DNA of 64,000 nucleotides from Tridacna crocea (GCA_943736015.1 OX031059.1:45891159-45955158); one strand, 5' to 3'; shown: positions 21,311-32,349, counted from the stretch's first letter. The notes: generated from the letters alone by a model not told the origin. Made by a program: numbers and translations.

Positions 21311-21682
21311 ATGCCATATTTCTGTCAAACGACAACTATAAATAAAGATATCGCGGTAATTTTTACTGTTAGAATGATGTTGTTTAGGTTCGTGTCCACA
21401 ACTGACGTTCGCGGTATCTGCAATTAGATACGGTTCCGGAACGTCTTCGTGTCCAAACGTATGGATTCTTGCTTTTCCTGAATAGTTTTAAAGTTTTTCG
21501 TAAGAGATATGTCGGGTCGTCCTTATGTTTGATAGAATTTTAAAACATTTCATGTGTAATCAAAATTTACCAGTCAGGTTACAATCTTGTGAAGTCAAAA
21601 ACTACCGAGTTCAGCAAAATGGTGAATTTTCTATTTAAAGAAATAGAGAAACGAGTGGAATTAACACGATGGTTTTATCTCG

Positions 21683-21925
21683 TGTTACAGGAGACCACTC
21701 CTTCATGCATGGCTTTGTCCCGGCTTAAATACAATACCTAGCAAATGCATTAAGGAGATATCTCCATAGCTCAGTGCTTTTGGTATTGGTCTTTTAAAAC
21801 CTCGAAAAACGAGGGTATGTGTCCGCATTGGTTCGTATCCCCACCAGATGCGCTTTGTTTTTCATCTATACATTTGTTGCGAACTTTCATGTTCGTAAGA
21901 CTCGTATGACAGTTTGGTGCGCGAT
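21683..21925. repeat. tRNA-like repeat (R unit), one copy
   Basis: GAGACCACTCCTTCATGCAT, then CTCCATAGCTCAGTGCTTTT (A-box-like) and GGTTCGTATCCCCACC (B-box-like), then GCGAACTTTCATGTTCGTAA. Same order as 28902 and 60105. Confidence 0.7.
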
Positions 21926-22311
21926 TAAGAAATTTTGCGTTTCGATATTTACTGATGAATGTAAAAGTTTTCAGGTAACAAACATTATAGTAATAGTTTT
22001 CAGTATCTAAATGAAATTTCAAGGAAACCTTAATTTATCGCGATAGTTTTCGAAACTTATCATAATAGCTCTCTCATATCCCGTGGCATAAATGTGCCAC
22101 CATACTGTCCATATTTTATTATCAAGAACCTTTTGATTTATCGCGATAGTTTTCTAATATCATCTTCATAGTTGTCTCGTATATCGTGACAAAAATATGC
22201 TACAATAAAATGCAGCTAAAATGTTTGGAGTTTTTTAACATGACATGAAAATCTAATTGGAAAAGGATAATACCCTGGTTACAAGCAATGTCTCCTTTGC
22301 CCAAGACGTAT

Positions 22312-22470
22312 TTAACTCAACCAAACAATCCCTGTTTTTTACGACCCTGAGACAGAAGCCTTTTGAAAACATTGTGGGAAAAGGAGAAAATGCTGATTAC
22401 CAGCATTTTCTTCTTTTCTCGCAATGTTTTCTATCCTGCTAGAAACAAAATTCAATTTTTTAGTTACTAC
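22312..22470 (-). repeat. PH1 element, reverse, truncated on the right
   Basis: TTAACTCAACCAAACAATCC, nearly intact hairpin, then the family flank stops at about 22470. Confidence 0.85.
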
Positions 22471-22739
22471 AAAAGTCAAAATCAAGAGAGGCGAAGGGTA
22501 TTGATAATAAATAATACCTATAACGGGCTAATTGATATTTGAACTAAACCCATTATTTATTAAAATCTTCTTTTACATTTCTATCCATTGATGGGTAATA
22601 ATATTTTCTTAACGCAAATGATTATTTGATATCTGAAGTACTGGTTAACTCCCATTGCCTGCCTGTGCATTTAGTAATTGATGTTTGATTTTGCCGTTTT
22701 TCAATATTTGAGCCGTGCCCTGTGAATAGGGGGCTTAAT

Positions 22740-22990
22740 TCATCTGCGAAACGTTTCAACCCAGGTCAGCCTGCGCACTCCGCGCAGGCTGATCTGGGTC
22801 GAAACTTTTCGCTTTTGGTTAATTTTCTGCATGTCAAAGGATCAGTCTACCTCATGGTTAAGTCAGTTGTTTAAAAGAAAAGTGGCGATGATGAATCCAT
22901 AGTTATGTGATAACGTGTTTGGTATAGCATAGATCACCGAGACACATGAAGCCCCCTTTTACCAGAGCATGGCTCATTTATATTAAAATT
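22740..22990. repeat. PH3 element, reverse, intact GC-rich hairpin
   Basis: GGTCAGCCTGCGCACTCCG with CGCGCAGGCTGATCTGGG forms the stem; the rest (ATCCATAGTTATGTGATAAC, ACCAGAGCATGGCTCAT) is inverse to 4672-4928. Confidence 0.8.
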
Positions 22991-23162
22991 TCTGGGTGCA
23001 TAAAAATATATTCGTTTAGGGTTTGGTCTTGGTATTTCTTATGAGAGACAGGGTATCTTGACATGTCAGTTTCTGAAATATTAACCCTTAGTATGACAAA
23101 TAACCTAAATAAAACTTTCAGGACGATTGTATATTATGAAAATTAATATAATTATATTTTAT

Positions 23163-25900
23163 TAGCTCACCTGAGCACGAAGTGCTCATGGTGAGCTATT
23201 GTGATCGTGCTGTGTCCGGCGTCCGTCGTGCGTCGTGCGTCGTCCGTCGTCCGTCGTCAACTTTTTACCTTGTGTACGCTCTAGAGGCCACAGTTTTGGT
23301 CGGATACTCATGAAAGTTGGTCAGGATGTTTGTCTCGATAAGATCTCGAACGAGTTCGAAAATAGGTCATGTGGGGTCAAAAACTAGGTCACTAGGTCAA
23401 ATCTTAGAAAAACCTTGTGTACGCTCTAGAGGCCGCATTTTGAGTCGGATACTCATCAAAGTTGGTCAGGATGTTTGTCTTGATGATATCTCGGACGAGT
23501 TCGAAAATGGGTCACGTGGGGTCGAAAACTAGGTCACTAGGTCAAATCTTAGAAAAACCTTGTGTACGCTCTAGAGGCCGTATTTTGAGTCGGATACTCA
23601 TGAAAGTTGGTCAGGATGTTTGTCTCGATGATATCTCGGACGAGTTCGAAAATGGGTCACGTGGGGTCAAAAACTAGGTCACCAGGTCAAATCTTAGAAA
23701 AACCTTGTGTACGCTCTAGAGGCCGCATTTTCAGTCGGATACTCATGAATGTTGGTCAGGATGTTTGTCTGAATGATATCTCAAACGAGTTAGAAAATGG
23801 GTCATGTGGGGTCAAAAACTAGGTCACTAGGTCAAATCTTAGAAAAACCTTGTATACGCTCTAGAGGCCACATTTTCAGTTGGATACTCATGAAAGTTGG
23901 TCAGGATGTTTGTCTGGATGATATCTCGGACGAGTTCGAAAATGGGTCAAGTTGGGTCAAAAACTAGGTCACCAGGTCAAATCTTCGAAAAACCTTGTGT
24001 ACGCTCTAGAGGCCACATTTTCAGTCGGATACTCATGAAAGTTGGTCAGGATGTTTGTCTGGATGATATCTCGGACGAGTTCGAAAGTGGGCACGTGGGG
24101 TCAAAAACTAGGTCACCAGGTCAAATCTTAGAAAAACCTTTTGTAGGCTCTAGAGGCCACATTTTCAGTCGGATACTGATGAAAGTTGGTCAGGATGTTT
24201 GTCTGGATGATATCTCGTACGAGTTCGAAAATGGGTCACGTGGGGTCAAAAACTAGGTCACCAGGTCAAATCTTAGAAAAACCTTGTGTACGCTCTAGAG
24301 ACCACAATTTAAGTCGGATACTCATGATCTCGGACGAGTTCGAAAGTGGGTCATGTGGGGTCAAAAACTAGGTCACCAGGTCAAATCTTAGGAAAACCTT
24401 GTGTACGCTCTAGAGGCCACATTTTCAGTCGGATACTCATGAAAGTTGGTCAGGATGTTTGTCTGGATGATATCTCGGACGAGTTCGAAAGTGGGTCACG
24501 TGGGGTCAAAAACTAGGTCACCTGGTCAAATCTTAGAAAAACTTTGTGTACGCTCTAGAGGCCACATTTTCAGTCGGATACTCATGAAAAATGGTCAGAA
24601 TGTTGTCTGGATGATATCTCGGACGAGTTCGAAAGTGGGTCACGTGGGGTCAAAAACTAGGTCACCAGATCAAATCTTAGAAAAACCTTGTGTACGCTCT
24701 AGAGGCCACATTTTCAGTCGGATACTCATGAAAGTTGGTCAGGATGTTTGTCTGGATGATATCTCGGACGAGTTCGAAAATGGGTCACGTGGGATCAAAA
24801 ACTAGGTCACTAGGTCAAATCTTAGAAAAAACCTTTTGTACGCTCTAGAGGCCACATTTTCAGTTGGATACTCATGAAAGTTGTTCAGGATGTTTGTCTG
24901 GATGATATCTCAGACGAGTTTGAAAATGGGTCACGTGGGGTCAAAAACTAGGTCACTAGGTCAAATCTTAGAAAAACCTTTTGTACGGACTAGAGGCCAC
25001 ATTTTCAGTTGGATACTCATGAAAGTTGGTCAGGATGTTTGCCTGGATGATATCTCGGACAAGAACGAAAATGGGTCATTGGGAGTTAAAAACTAGGTCA
25101 CCAGGTCAAATCTTAGAAAAACCTTTTGTAGGCTCTAGAGGCCACATTTTCAGTCCGAAACTCTTGTAAGTTGGTCAGAATGTTTGTCTTGATGATATCT
25201 CAGACAGGTTTGAAAATGGGTCATTGGGAGTTAAAAACTAGGTCACCAGGTTAAATCTTAGAAAAACCGTGTATATGCTCTGGATGCCACATTTTCAGTC
25301 CAACACTCTTGAAAATTAGTCAGAATGTTTGCCTTTATAATATCTTGGATGAGTTTGAAAATGGGTCATGTTGGGTCAAAAACTGGGTCAATAGGTCAAA
25401 TGTTATAAACACCTTTTGTATGCTCTGGAGGACACATTTTCAGTCTGATACTCCTAAAACTTGTTCATAATATTTGTCCTGGTGATACCTTGAATGAGTT
25501 TGAAAATGGGTCATGTGGAGTCAAAAACTAGGTCAATGGGTCAAATATTAGAAAAACCTTGTGTACACTCCAGAGGCTACATTTTCTGCCTGATACTCTT
25601 CAGACTTGGTCAGAATGTTTGTTTTGGTGATGTCTCAAAAGAGTTTGATAATGGGTATTTGTCGGGTCCAAAACTAGGTCACTTGATGAAATCATAGAAA
25701 AACCTTTTGTACACTGTAGAGGCCACATTTTCAGTCCAATACTCATGAATCTTGGCCAGAATGTTTGTCTTATTGATATCTCAAAAGTGTTTGATGATGG
25801 GTAATGTCTGATAAAAAACTAGGTCACTGGGAAACTAAATGGTGCATGTTTGGTCAATAAACTCAGGTGAGCGATCTCAGGGCCATCATGGCCCTCTTGT
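23163..25900. mobile_element. Helentron-like non-autonomous element with 18 tandem 145 bp units
   Basis: The left end is itself a hairpin (AGCTCACCTGAGCAC with GTGCTCATGGTGAGCT). A CGTCGTCCGTCGTCCGTCG tract follows, then 18 head-to-tail units. The right side has CTCAGGTGAGC, inverse to the left end, a hairpin AGGGCCATCATGGCCCT and terminal CTCTTGT. Sub-terminal inverted repeats, internal tandem units and a 3' hairpin are the layout of HINE/pearl-type elements. Apparent frames inside are by-products: 145 is not a multiple of three. Confidence 0.8.
23265..25850. repeat. 145 bp satellite array, 18 units
   Basis: TACGCTCTAGAGGCC recurs near 23277, 23421, 23568, 23713, 23856, 24001 and so on to 25711. 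Units on the left are nearly identical; from about 25080 rightward they diverge. The unit at 24290 is 29 bp short. Confidence 0.95.
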
Positions 25901-25959
25901 ATATATATAAAACAAATAATACCACATCAATCTTAATTTGTGGAGAAAAAATGTCTGTT

Positions 25960-25994
25960 TATCGGACAGTGTAGATCAAGGATCAGACTGCACG
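25960..25994. repeat. PH2 half palindrome, cut by the next repeat
   Basis: CGGACAGTGTAGATCAAGGA and TCAGACTGCAC, then the abrupt start of the 25995 repeat at GCCACTCGTG. Confidence 0.75.
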
Positions 25995-26362
25995 CCACTC
26001 GTGAATATATTACCGATGATGTTCACTCGATGAAATAAATTCCGATGTTTCACCGAAAAGAACTATTCTCTTTATTTCATGCTTTTAACCCTTTCTGGGT
26101 GGAACGTTATCAAAATCCAGTACAATTCTTTTTTCAGTTATTCCCCGTGGCAAACCTTTCCTCATAGCAACGCATTACAATATTACCTCAAGCACGAGAA
26201 ATGTAAGGTAAATGACGTCATATTTCCATCTGGTTGTGAGTCAGGTGTTTTTTACCTAGGTATAACTAGAAGATAAAAATCGGTATTTTCAGTGGTCGTA
26301 ACCATGAAAAATCGAAAAATATTTCACCGATATTTCTCGATAACCTACCGGAAAGCATGATA
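25995..26362. repeat. dispersed repeat, about 370 bp, copy 2
   Basis: Matches 19235-19615 from CTTTTAACCCTTTCTGGG on. Its left end (CCACTCGTGAATATATTACC) is inverse to the other copy's left end. Confidence 0.8.
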
Positions 26363-26795
26363 TATGAATGAAAACTTCAACTGATGATGACCATGTCTGG
26401 AGCTTTGTTTCTTGCAGCGAATGGTGTAAGTCAAAGATCACACAGCGAAATCTATGCATTTCGATATTGGTTGACACCGTCTGCAAAATCGCCTGTTTTT
26501 ACAACCCCAGAATGAATTGATACATGAATAGATGTATTAATTAATAAGAAGAAAACAGAAATGAAATAAAATCTTTATACAAACCTCTATATAAAAATCC
26601 CGACAAAAGATGTGCAAAAATCACACTATCCCACCAAATGATTTTTATCTTACATAGGCAAGGTTTGGTTATATAGTCTGTATTAAATGACGTATGTTAA
26701 TTTCTATTGTGATTCAAAAACTCCCGGCTTTTTGTGCCAAAATTTTAAAATTACGATCTTGATCCTTACCTCTAACCTTTTCATGAACCATAAAA
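26363..26795. other. intergenic, nothing recognised
   Basis: No feature seen. Confidence 0.5.
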
Positions 26796-26880
26796 AGGGG
26801 CTCTAACGGACAGAGAATATTAGGATCAGACTGCATAGAACTTGTAGTCTGATCTTAGCGCCACACCGTCCGCTCTTTGA
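26796..26880. repeat. PH2 palindrome core
   Basis: GGATCAGACTGCATAGAACT with TTGTAGTCTGATCTTAGCG; outer CGGACAG/CCGTCCG. Confidence 0.75.
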
Positions 26881-26947
26881 AATAAGCCTATCAAAATACC
26901 TTTGTTGATTTCATTTAATTGTTGTTTTTTTTTCAGCCGTCGAAGAA

Positions 26948-27190
26948 ATGAACTCTTTGCCACACGAAAAAAGGTAGACTTATCCAAATTTAAAGCATTT
27001 GCAGACGATAATTTAAATGTGATTCATTTGATGGAATCTGTCTTTCAGGGTAGAAAACATTGTAGGAAAATGTGATAATAGAAAATACTGGTGACCAGCA
27101 TTTTCTCCTTTTCCCACTTTTACGTTTACGTTTTCATAAGGCCTCTTTCCCGTGGTCGTTAAAATTCGGAAGTGTTAGTTAAGAGCTTAA
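26948..27190 (+). repeat. PH1 element
   Basis: GAACTCTTTGCCACACGAAA to AGTTAAGAGCTTAA; the hairpin has TGTGATAATAG inserted in the left arm and TTTACG repeated in the right. Confidence 0.85.
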
Positions 27191-27300
27191 GCCTTGGGCC
27201 CAGTTTAAGTTGCTTCTATGGACAATATAGTTCAAAGTCGGACTGCACAGAACTTGCAGTCTGATCTTGTATCTACAATGTCCATTTCTTTCAAATGTAT
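27187..27300. repeat. PH2 element abutting PH1
   Basis: Starts at the TTAA that ends the previous element; hairpin GTCGGACTGCACAGAACTTG / CAGTCTGATCTTG. Confidence 0.7.
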
Positions 27301-27400
27301 TTTGACAATAACAAACTTGAGGTAGCAATATACAGTGGCTATACATGTATTTTTTCTTTTTTAATTACCCTTTTTTCCCCTCCTAAATGTTAGGGGCCAT

Positions 27401-27630
27401 TTAATTCATTAACAAACGACAAAATTTTAGTCTTTTCCAAATCGAAAGAAATTACAGACGACAAAATATAAATGACTGAAAATTTGAAATTTGTTTTGTG
27501 AGGGGTAGAAAACATTGTGGGAAAAGAAGAAAATGCTGGTTACCAGCATTTTTTCCTTTTCCCACAATGTTTTCTACAGGCTTTCTTCTCAGGGTCGTCA
27601 AAAGTAGGGACTGTGTGGTAATGGGTTTAA
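27401..27630 (+). repeat. PH1 element, complete
   Basis: TTAATTCATTAACAAACGAC to GTGTGGTAATGGGTTTAA; hairpin nearly perfect. Subfamily with GTGAGGGGTAGAAAAC before and GTCGTCAAAAGTAGGGA after. Confidence 0.92.
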
Positions 27631-27724
27631 TCAATACAGAGATCCAAGGGTTAATTATCCATAGTTAAACAGGATCTTTTTTTTTTCAAAGTCGTCAGAT
27701 GTAAATTTGTCCCAGGAGGTAATA

Positions 27725-27955
27725 ATTTAAGTAATTACCCAACGATAAAATGTTACATTTGTCCAAATAGAAAGCATTAGCAGACGAGATTTTAAATGCT
27801 GCTAAAATCGACGTAATTGTCCTATTGGAGGTATAGAAAACATAGTGAGAAAAGGAGAAAATACTGGTTACCAGCATTTCCTACTTTTTTTCTCAATGCT
27901 TTCAAAAGCTATATATCTCGGGGTTATTGAAAGACTGGACTTCAATTGGTGATGA
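27725..27955 (+). repeat. PH1 element, moderately decayed
   Basis: AAGTAATTACCCAACGATAA, TTTGTCCAAATAGAAAGC; hairpin arms differ at several places; right end decayed. Confidence 0.82.
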
Positions 27956-28174
27956 CAAATAATCTGTCGGTTAACCCTTCTAGCGCAGACATTATGAAGG
28001 TTACCTTTTAACACCAATGAAAATTCAAGTCACTGAAATTCAGAAAGCAACAATTTTTTTCTTACAAGATTGGATTAACGTGCGGACAGTATATTGATTC
28101 ACGTTCTGTGGAGTATGATCTTAAACTTTGCCGTGTGCAAAAGCCCCTGTTTTCATCTCTTGCGCTAAAAAAAG

Positions 28175-28403
28175 TTAAGTCATTACCAAACGACAAAATT
28201 TTTGGCTTGTCCAAATCGAAAGCATTTGCAGACGACAAAGTAAAAGTAACCGAAAATTCGAAATTTATTTTATGAAGGGTAGAAAACATGGTGGGAAAAA
28301 GAGAAAATGCTGGTTACCAGCATTTTCTCCTTTTCCCACTATGTTTTCTAAATGCTTCTTTCTCAGGGTAGTCAAAAGTAGGGATTGTGAGGTAAGGGGT
28401 TAA
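28175..28403 (+). repeat. PH1 element, complete
   Basis: TTAAGTCATTACCAAACGAC to GTGAGGTAAGGGGTTAA, 229 bp; hairpin with two arm mismatches. Confidence 0.93.
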
Positions 28404-28901
28404 TTGTTACATCGAACGTTTACCAACTGGAATAAATGTATACCAGAAATCTATCAAAAAAGCTTTTTGAAAATACAGATAGTGTATTAATAATTTTCAG
28501 TACATGAAAAAATGAGAAAAATTGAACAAAAGGGAGAACACAACATGAACAATATCACCTTTTGCCAAAGTGTTCTGCCGCAAGGTGAAACTTCGTCAGC
28601 AGGGATATAGGAATAACTATTTCTCCTTTTGTACATTCTTATCGCATTTTGTCGTCTCAAAAACCCGTCGTCCAAGTTATGTCGCCCCATGGCGGTTTTC
28701 AGTGTAATTATTTTCGTAAATACCCTTGGTAGGTTGTAACAAATGAGCTTGACCAGAAAGGATTTTACATCATACGGACCAATATATATTAAATATCGTT
28801 TTTATTCTTTTTATACAAATTACGTTACACAAAAGAACCCGTGGTCTGTGGCTTGAATTTACCATGCTGCTTCACTCTTACAGCGTTGCTTAATAATATT
28901 T

Positions 28902-29190
28902 GTTACGGGAGACCACTCCTTCATCCCGGTTTATATACAAAGCCTAGCAACTACATTAGGGAGAATTCTCTTTAACTCAGTGGTTATGGTTTTGGCCTTT
29001 CGTAGGGGTCTTCTAGGTTCGGATCCTGCCCGGTCCCTGTGTTTCTTCTTTGCATTTGTTTATATGTTTCTTTCCTACGGACTTTATTATTAAGATGGGA
29101 GTTCGTCCGGGATTGAGCCATTAATCCCATTTATTGTTCATAAACAGACTTTCTGCCTAGAAAGGTTTTGAGTCATCAATAAATGAAGAC
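28902..29190. repeat. R unit (tRNA-like repeat), first tandem copy
   Basis: GGGAGACCACTCCTTCATCC; TTTAACTCAGTGGTTATGG (A-box-like); TTCTAGGTTCGGATCCTGCC (B-box-like); later GGGAGTTCGTCCGGGATTGA and TTTTGAGTCATCAATAAATG. A PH1 copy interrupts it at 29191. Confidence 0.78.
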
Positions 29191-29419
29191 TTAACCCTTT
29201 CCCAAACGACAAATTTTTGAACTAGACCAAATTGAAAGCATTTGCAGACGACAATTCAACTCTTGCTGAAAAGATGATTTCTGGCTATGATGGGGTAGAA
29301 AACATTGTGGGAAAAGGAGAAAATGCTGGTTACCAGCATTTTCTCCTTTTTCCACAATGTTTTCAAAAGGCTACTATTCCAGACCCGTAAAATCCAGGGA
29401 TTGTTTGGGAAAGGGTTAA
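29191..29419 (+). repeat. PH1 element, complete, with a known empty site
   Basis: TTAACCCTTTCCCAAACGAC to TTTGGGAAAGGGTTAA, 229 bp. Flanks (GAGTCATCAATAAATG before, AGGGGTGTGTTACGG after) match an R unit at 60241-60290 that has a single TTAA and no insert. Subfamily C, shared with 48727. Confidence 0.95.
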
Positions 29420-29590
29420 ATAGGGGTGTGTTACGGGAGGCCTCTCCTGCATGCATTGCTTCATCCCGGTTTAAATACAATACCTAACAACTGCGTTATG
29501 GACAATTCTCTTTAGCTTAATGGTTATGGGGTGTTGGCCTTTCGTCCGGGCGTTCTAGGTTCGAATCCTGCCCAGTCCCTGTATTTCTAT
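29420..29590. repeat. R unit, second tandem copy
   Basis: TGTTACGGGAGGCCTCTCC, CTTTAGCTTAATGGTTATGG, GTTCTAGGTTCGAATCCTGC. With the PH1 insert removed, the period to the first copy is about 303 bp. It could fold as a degenerate tRNA but the acceptor stem does not pair well. Confidence 0.75.
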
Positions 29591-29854
29591 TATGAATTAA
29601 TTTTGTTCATTTGTAATGATCTTATTGAAGAGAAGGATAAAATAATTCATCGAAGTAAACAAAAGGCTTTTGTCGAGCAAAAATATCACATAACTTAGAC
29701 TATTCAGCAGTTTAACAGAAATGAGGGCCATTCAATAAACATCGGTATCTATTTGGCGTGCCATATTATACTAGATATAGTATATTAATTAAAGACAACT
29801 TTTTGAGCTTGTAGTAGATCGTTTTGTAAAAGGCAATAAATCTTTTCTTTATTT

Positions 29855-30042
29855 TCTAGGCTACAAGGCATGACTCAAGGCGCTTTTGCGGCCACTATAG
29901 ATCAAGATCAGACGGCATGGAATGTGCTGTCTGATCTTGAATCTACACTGCCCGACAAGGAGATATTTTTTACCCAGTTAATAGATCTAACAGATTTCAA
30001 TATTACAGGTTTTTTACAGGAAAGCTAAATTCAACTTATTAA
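29855..30042 (+). repeat. PH2 element
   Basis: GATCAAGATCAGACGGCATG / TGCTGTCTGATCTTGAATCT hairpin, then CCGACAAGGAGATATTTTTT; ends near the TTAA at 30039. Confidence 0.78.
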
Positions 30043-30257
30043 CCCTTACGCTGATAATAGCGACTTACTGACCTTTTGCGGATAGTGCAGATCAAGAACG
30101 TACAGTCTGATCTTTGATCTACACTTTCTGATAAGGAGATTTTTTTCCTCAAGAAAAAAGACAAAAAAAAAACAATGAAATATCATCAATCGTCTTTTTA
30201 CTATCACTTAAAAGTTTCATCTGATTTACTTAGCAGGATATTGATTTATCAGGTTAA
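30039..30257 (+). repeat. PH2 element, TTAA both sides
   Basis: TTAACCCTTACGCTGATAAT to TATCAGGTTAA, 219 bp; part of the left hairpin arm is deleted (GATCAAGAACGTACAG). Confidence 0.75.
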
Positions 30258-30439
30258 AGGTTCAAATATCTCAAGTTTTATCAGAAATTCTAACCGGAAG
30301 TTCGATTGTAAATATTTTACGAAATCGTTTGTGGCCAATATGTTCCTGGAAGAAATTAATAAACTCGGTTAAATGTTGTATTAAATCAGGAAAAGTTTTT
30401 AGCTAATCTCGAAAAAAGATTTAAATAGCATTCTGGGAA

Positions 30440-30625
30440 CATGGGATACAATGCATCTTTGTGATGCATTATATCAAGCAAGACATTACAGAACGAGATA
30501 ACTGGATCTAGGAATGGCGGAAGATTTACATATGGCAAAGTTTTGACCCGCATTGGCCTGTGTAGCCTGCGAAAGCTGTCATTGACCGATAATTTTGCAA
30601 ATGCATTAACAACCCCGTCCCCCCT
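30440..30625. repeat. PH3 element
   Basis: GTGATGCATTATATCAAGCA, TGGCAAAGTTTTGACCCGC and TGGCCTGTGTAGCCTGCG in family order; hairpin decayed. Confidence 0.65.
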
Positions 30626-30659
30626 TGCCCGCCCCCGTTTTCACAAAAGATGGCTCCAA

Positions 30660-30770
30660 TAATTTGAACATGTACCCTTGGTTGTTGAACATGTACCCTT
30701 GGTTGATTGGTCCTCAACATTTGATAAATACCCCAAAACAAGTGCAACAATTTGATAAATACCCCCCCAA
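30660..30770. repeat. two short tandem duplications
   Basis: TTGAACATGTACCCTTGGTT occurs twice in a row; TTTGATAAATACCCC occurs twice about 39 bp apart. Confidence 0.8.
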
Positions 30771-31066
30771 AAACGTCATTTGGTGCCTTTTGAACGGCCC
30801 TCTGAATGTTGGATCTAAAAAGATGAGCGATAAACTATTCAACAATAATCGACCGGTTATATCAAGTCCATTGAATGTTGAGACTTCTTCAATGGGTTGA
30901 TTTATCATTGTTTTAAAACTTACCGTTCTCCAGGTTGATATATGATACACAAAAATCGATACACGTTTAATTTTTGTGCTAAATATCAAGTCTTATGATC
31001 GATACCTTTCCTTCTTTCGTCCGACTTTAAGAAATCAACAAGTTTCAGTCAGCGAGATTATTCCTT

Positions 31067-31295
31067 TGACTCGTTACCAAACGACAACATTTTAAGCTTG
31101 TCCAAATCGAAAGCATTTGCAGACGACAAAATAAAAGTGACTGAAAATTCGAAATTTGTTTTGTTAAGGGTAGAAAACATTGTGGGAAAAGGAGAAAATG
31201 CTGGTTACCAGCATTTTCTCCTTTTCCGACAATGTTTTCTAAAGGCTTCTTTCTCAGGGGTCGCCAAAAGTAGGGATTGTGTGGTAATGGGTTAA
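31067..31295 (+). repeat. PH1 element, reference-quality copy
   Basis: CTCGTTACCAAACGAC to GTGTGGTAATGGGTTAA. The palindrome at 31173-31239 has a single mismatch (CCGACA for CCCACA). Its right TTAA also begins the next element. Confidence 0.94.
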
Positions 31296-31480
31296 CTCTT
31301 AGCTAAACCGAAAAATTCACATTTCTTTCAAAGAGGATTTCATTTGCTGACAACCAATAAGAGTTGTTAAAATAACTGAATTTGTTTTGAGAATGGTATA
31401 AAAGATTGTGGGAAAAGGAAATAATGTATCCTGCATTTTCTTTTTTTTCCAAATGTGTTTTCAAAAACCTCCCTCTTGAC
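31292..31480 (+). repeat. PH1 element, decayed, sharing a TTAA with the previous copy
   Basis: TTAACTCTTAGCTAAACCGA, then TTTGCTGACAACCAATAAGA and GATTGTGGGAAAAGGAAATA; right arm TGCATTTTCTTTTTTTTCC. Confidence 0.7.
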
Positions 31481-31484
31481 TCTT

Positions 31485-31691
31485 AACAGCACAGTCTGAC
31501 TTTTAACAGCTCTGGAAAACATTGTCGGAAACGGAGAAAATAATGGTAACAGCAGCATTTTTCTCTTTTTCCCACAATGTTTTCTACCGTTCCCAAATCA
31601 AATTTCAAATTTTTAGCCATATTTATTTTGTCGTCTGCAAATGCTTTGAATTTCGAACAGTCAATAATATTGTCGTTTGGTAAAGTGTTAA
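31485..31691 (-). repeat. PH1 element, reverse
   Basis: GCACAGTCTGACTTTTAACA at left (TIR damaged), hairpin with changes in the loop, right end GTTTGGTAAAGTGTTAA. Confidence 0.88.
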
Positions 31692-32005
31692 GGGTTGTTA
31701 CAACATAGACTGATAGTTTGGCAAAAGAATATATTTGCTCCATTGAACAATCGGTTGCTTTTTCCATAGTGTTTAGCCTATCTTTTCGATAAGTTATCGA
31801 ATTTCATTCATTTTGTGCGACTTTTGTTCTTTCCCGCTTTTTCGACTATTTTCAGACGGGAGTTAACAGTTCTTCATCTGCAGAGATAGCGGCATGTCAC
31901 GTTCAACCATTTATCAAACGACCCCTTATTTTTACGTCCATGGATAAAATAACGTTTGAAAGTATTCTTCCCTCCGTCAAATAAGTCCAATCATTTGAGC
32001 AACAT

Positions 32006-32237
32006 TTAACCCTTTACCAAACGACAAAATCTTTTGACTGTTCCAAATTGAAAGCACTTGCAGACTGCAAAATAAACGTACCTCAAAAATTGAAATTTGT
32101 TTTCAGCAGGGTAGAAAACATTGTGGGAAAAGGAGAAAATGCTGGTTACTAGTATTTTCTCCTTTTTCCACTATGTTTTCAAAAGCTTTCTCTTTCAAGG
32201 GTATTATAAAAGTCGTCACTGTGTGGTAAAGGGTTAA
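32006..32237 (+). repeat. PH1 element, complete
   Basis: TTAACCCTTTACCAAACGAC to GTGTGGTAAAGGGTTAA, 232 bp; hairpin near-perfect. Confidence 0.94.
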
Positions 32238-32349
32238 GCGATCGTCTGCATTGGATTTCATCCGAGTCTAGGATTTTGTCGTCTGGTAAATACCTATTTT
32301 TGTGGCGTTACTGTAAATGTTTCAAGTCATAACATGTCTCTTAGTTTAA

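Noticed and set aside
23317-25697. Row of overlapping 60-119 codon frames with similar peptides
   Set aside because: They come from the 145 bp satellite. The period is not a multiple of three, so the frame shifts from unit to unit; no single protein is encoded.
29490-29590. Functional tRNA gene
   Set aside because: A- and B-box-like words are present but the acceptor arms do not pair and the sequence belongs to a tandem repeat.
31173-31239. PH1 hairpin as a microRNA precursor
   Set aside because: The same hairpin occurs about 40 times within TTAA-flanked units and is nearly perfectly paired with a tiny loop, unlike animal pre-miRNAs.
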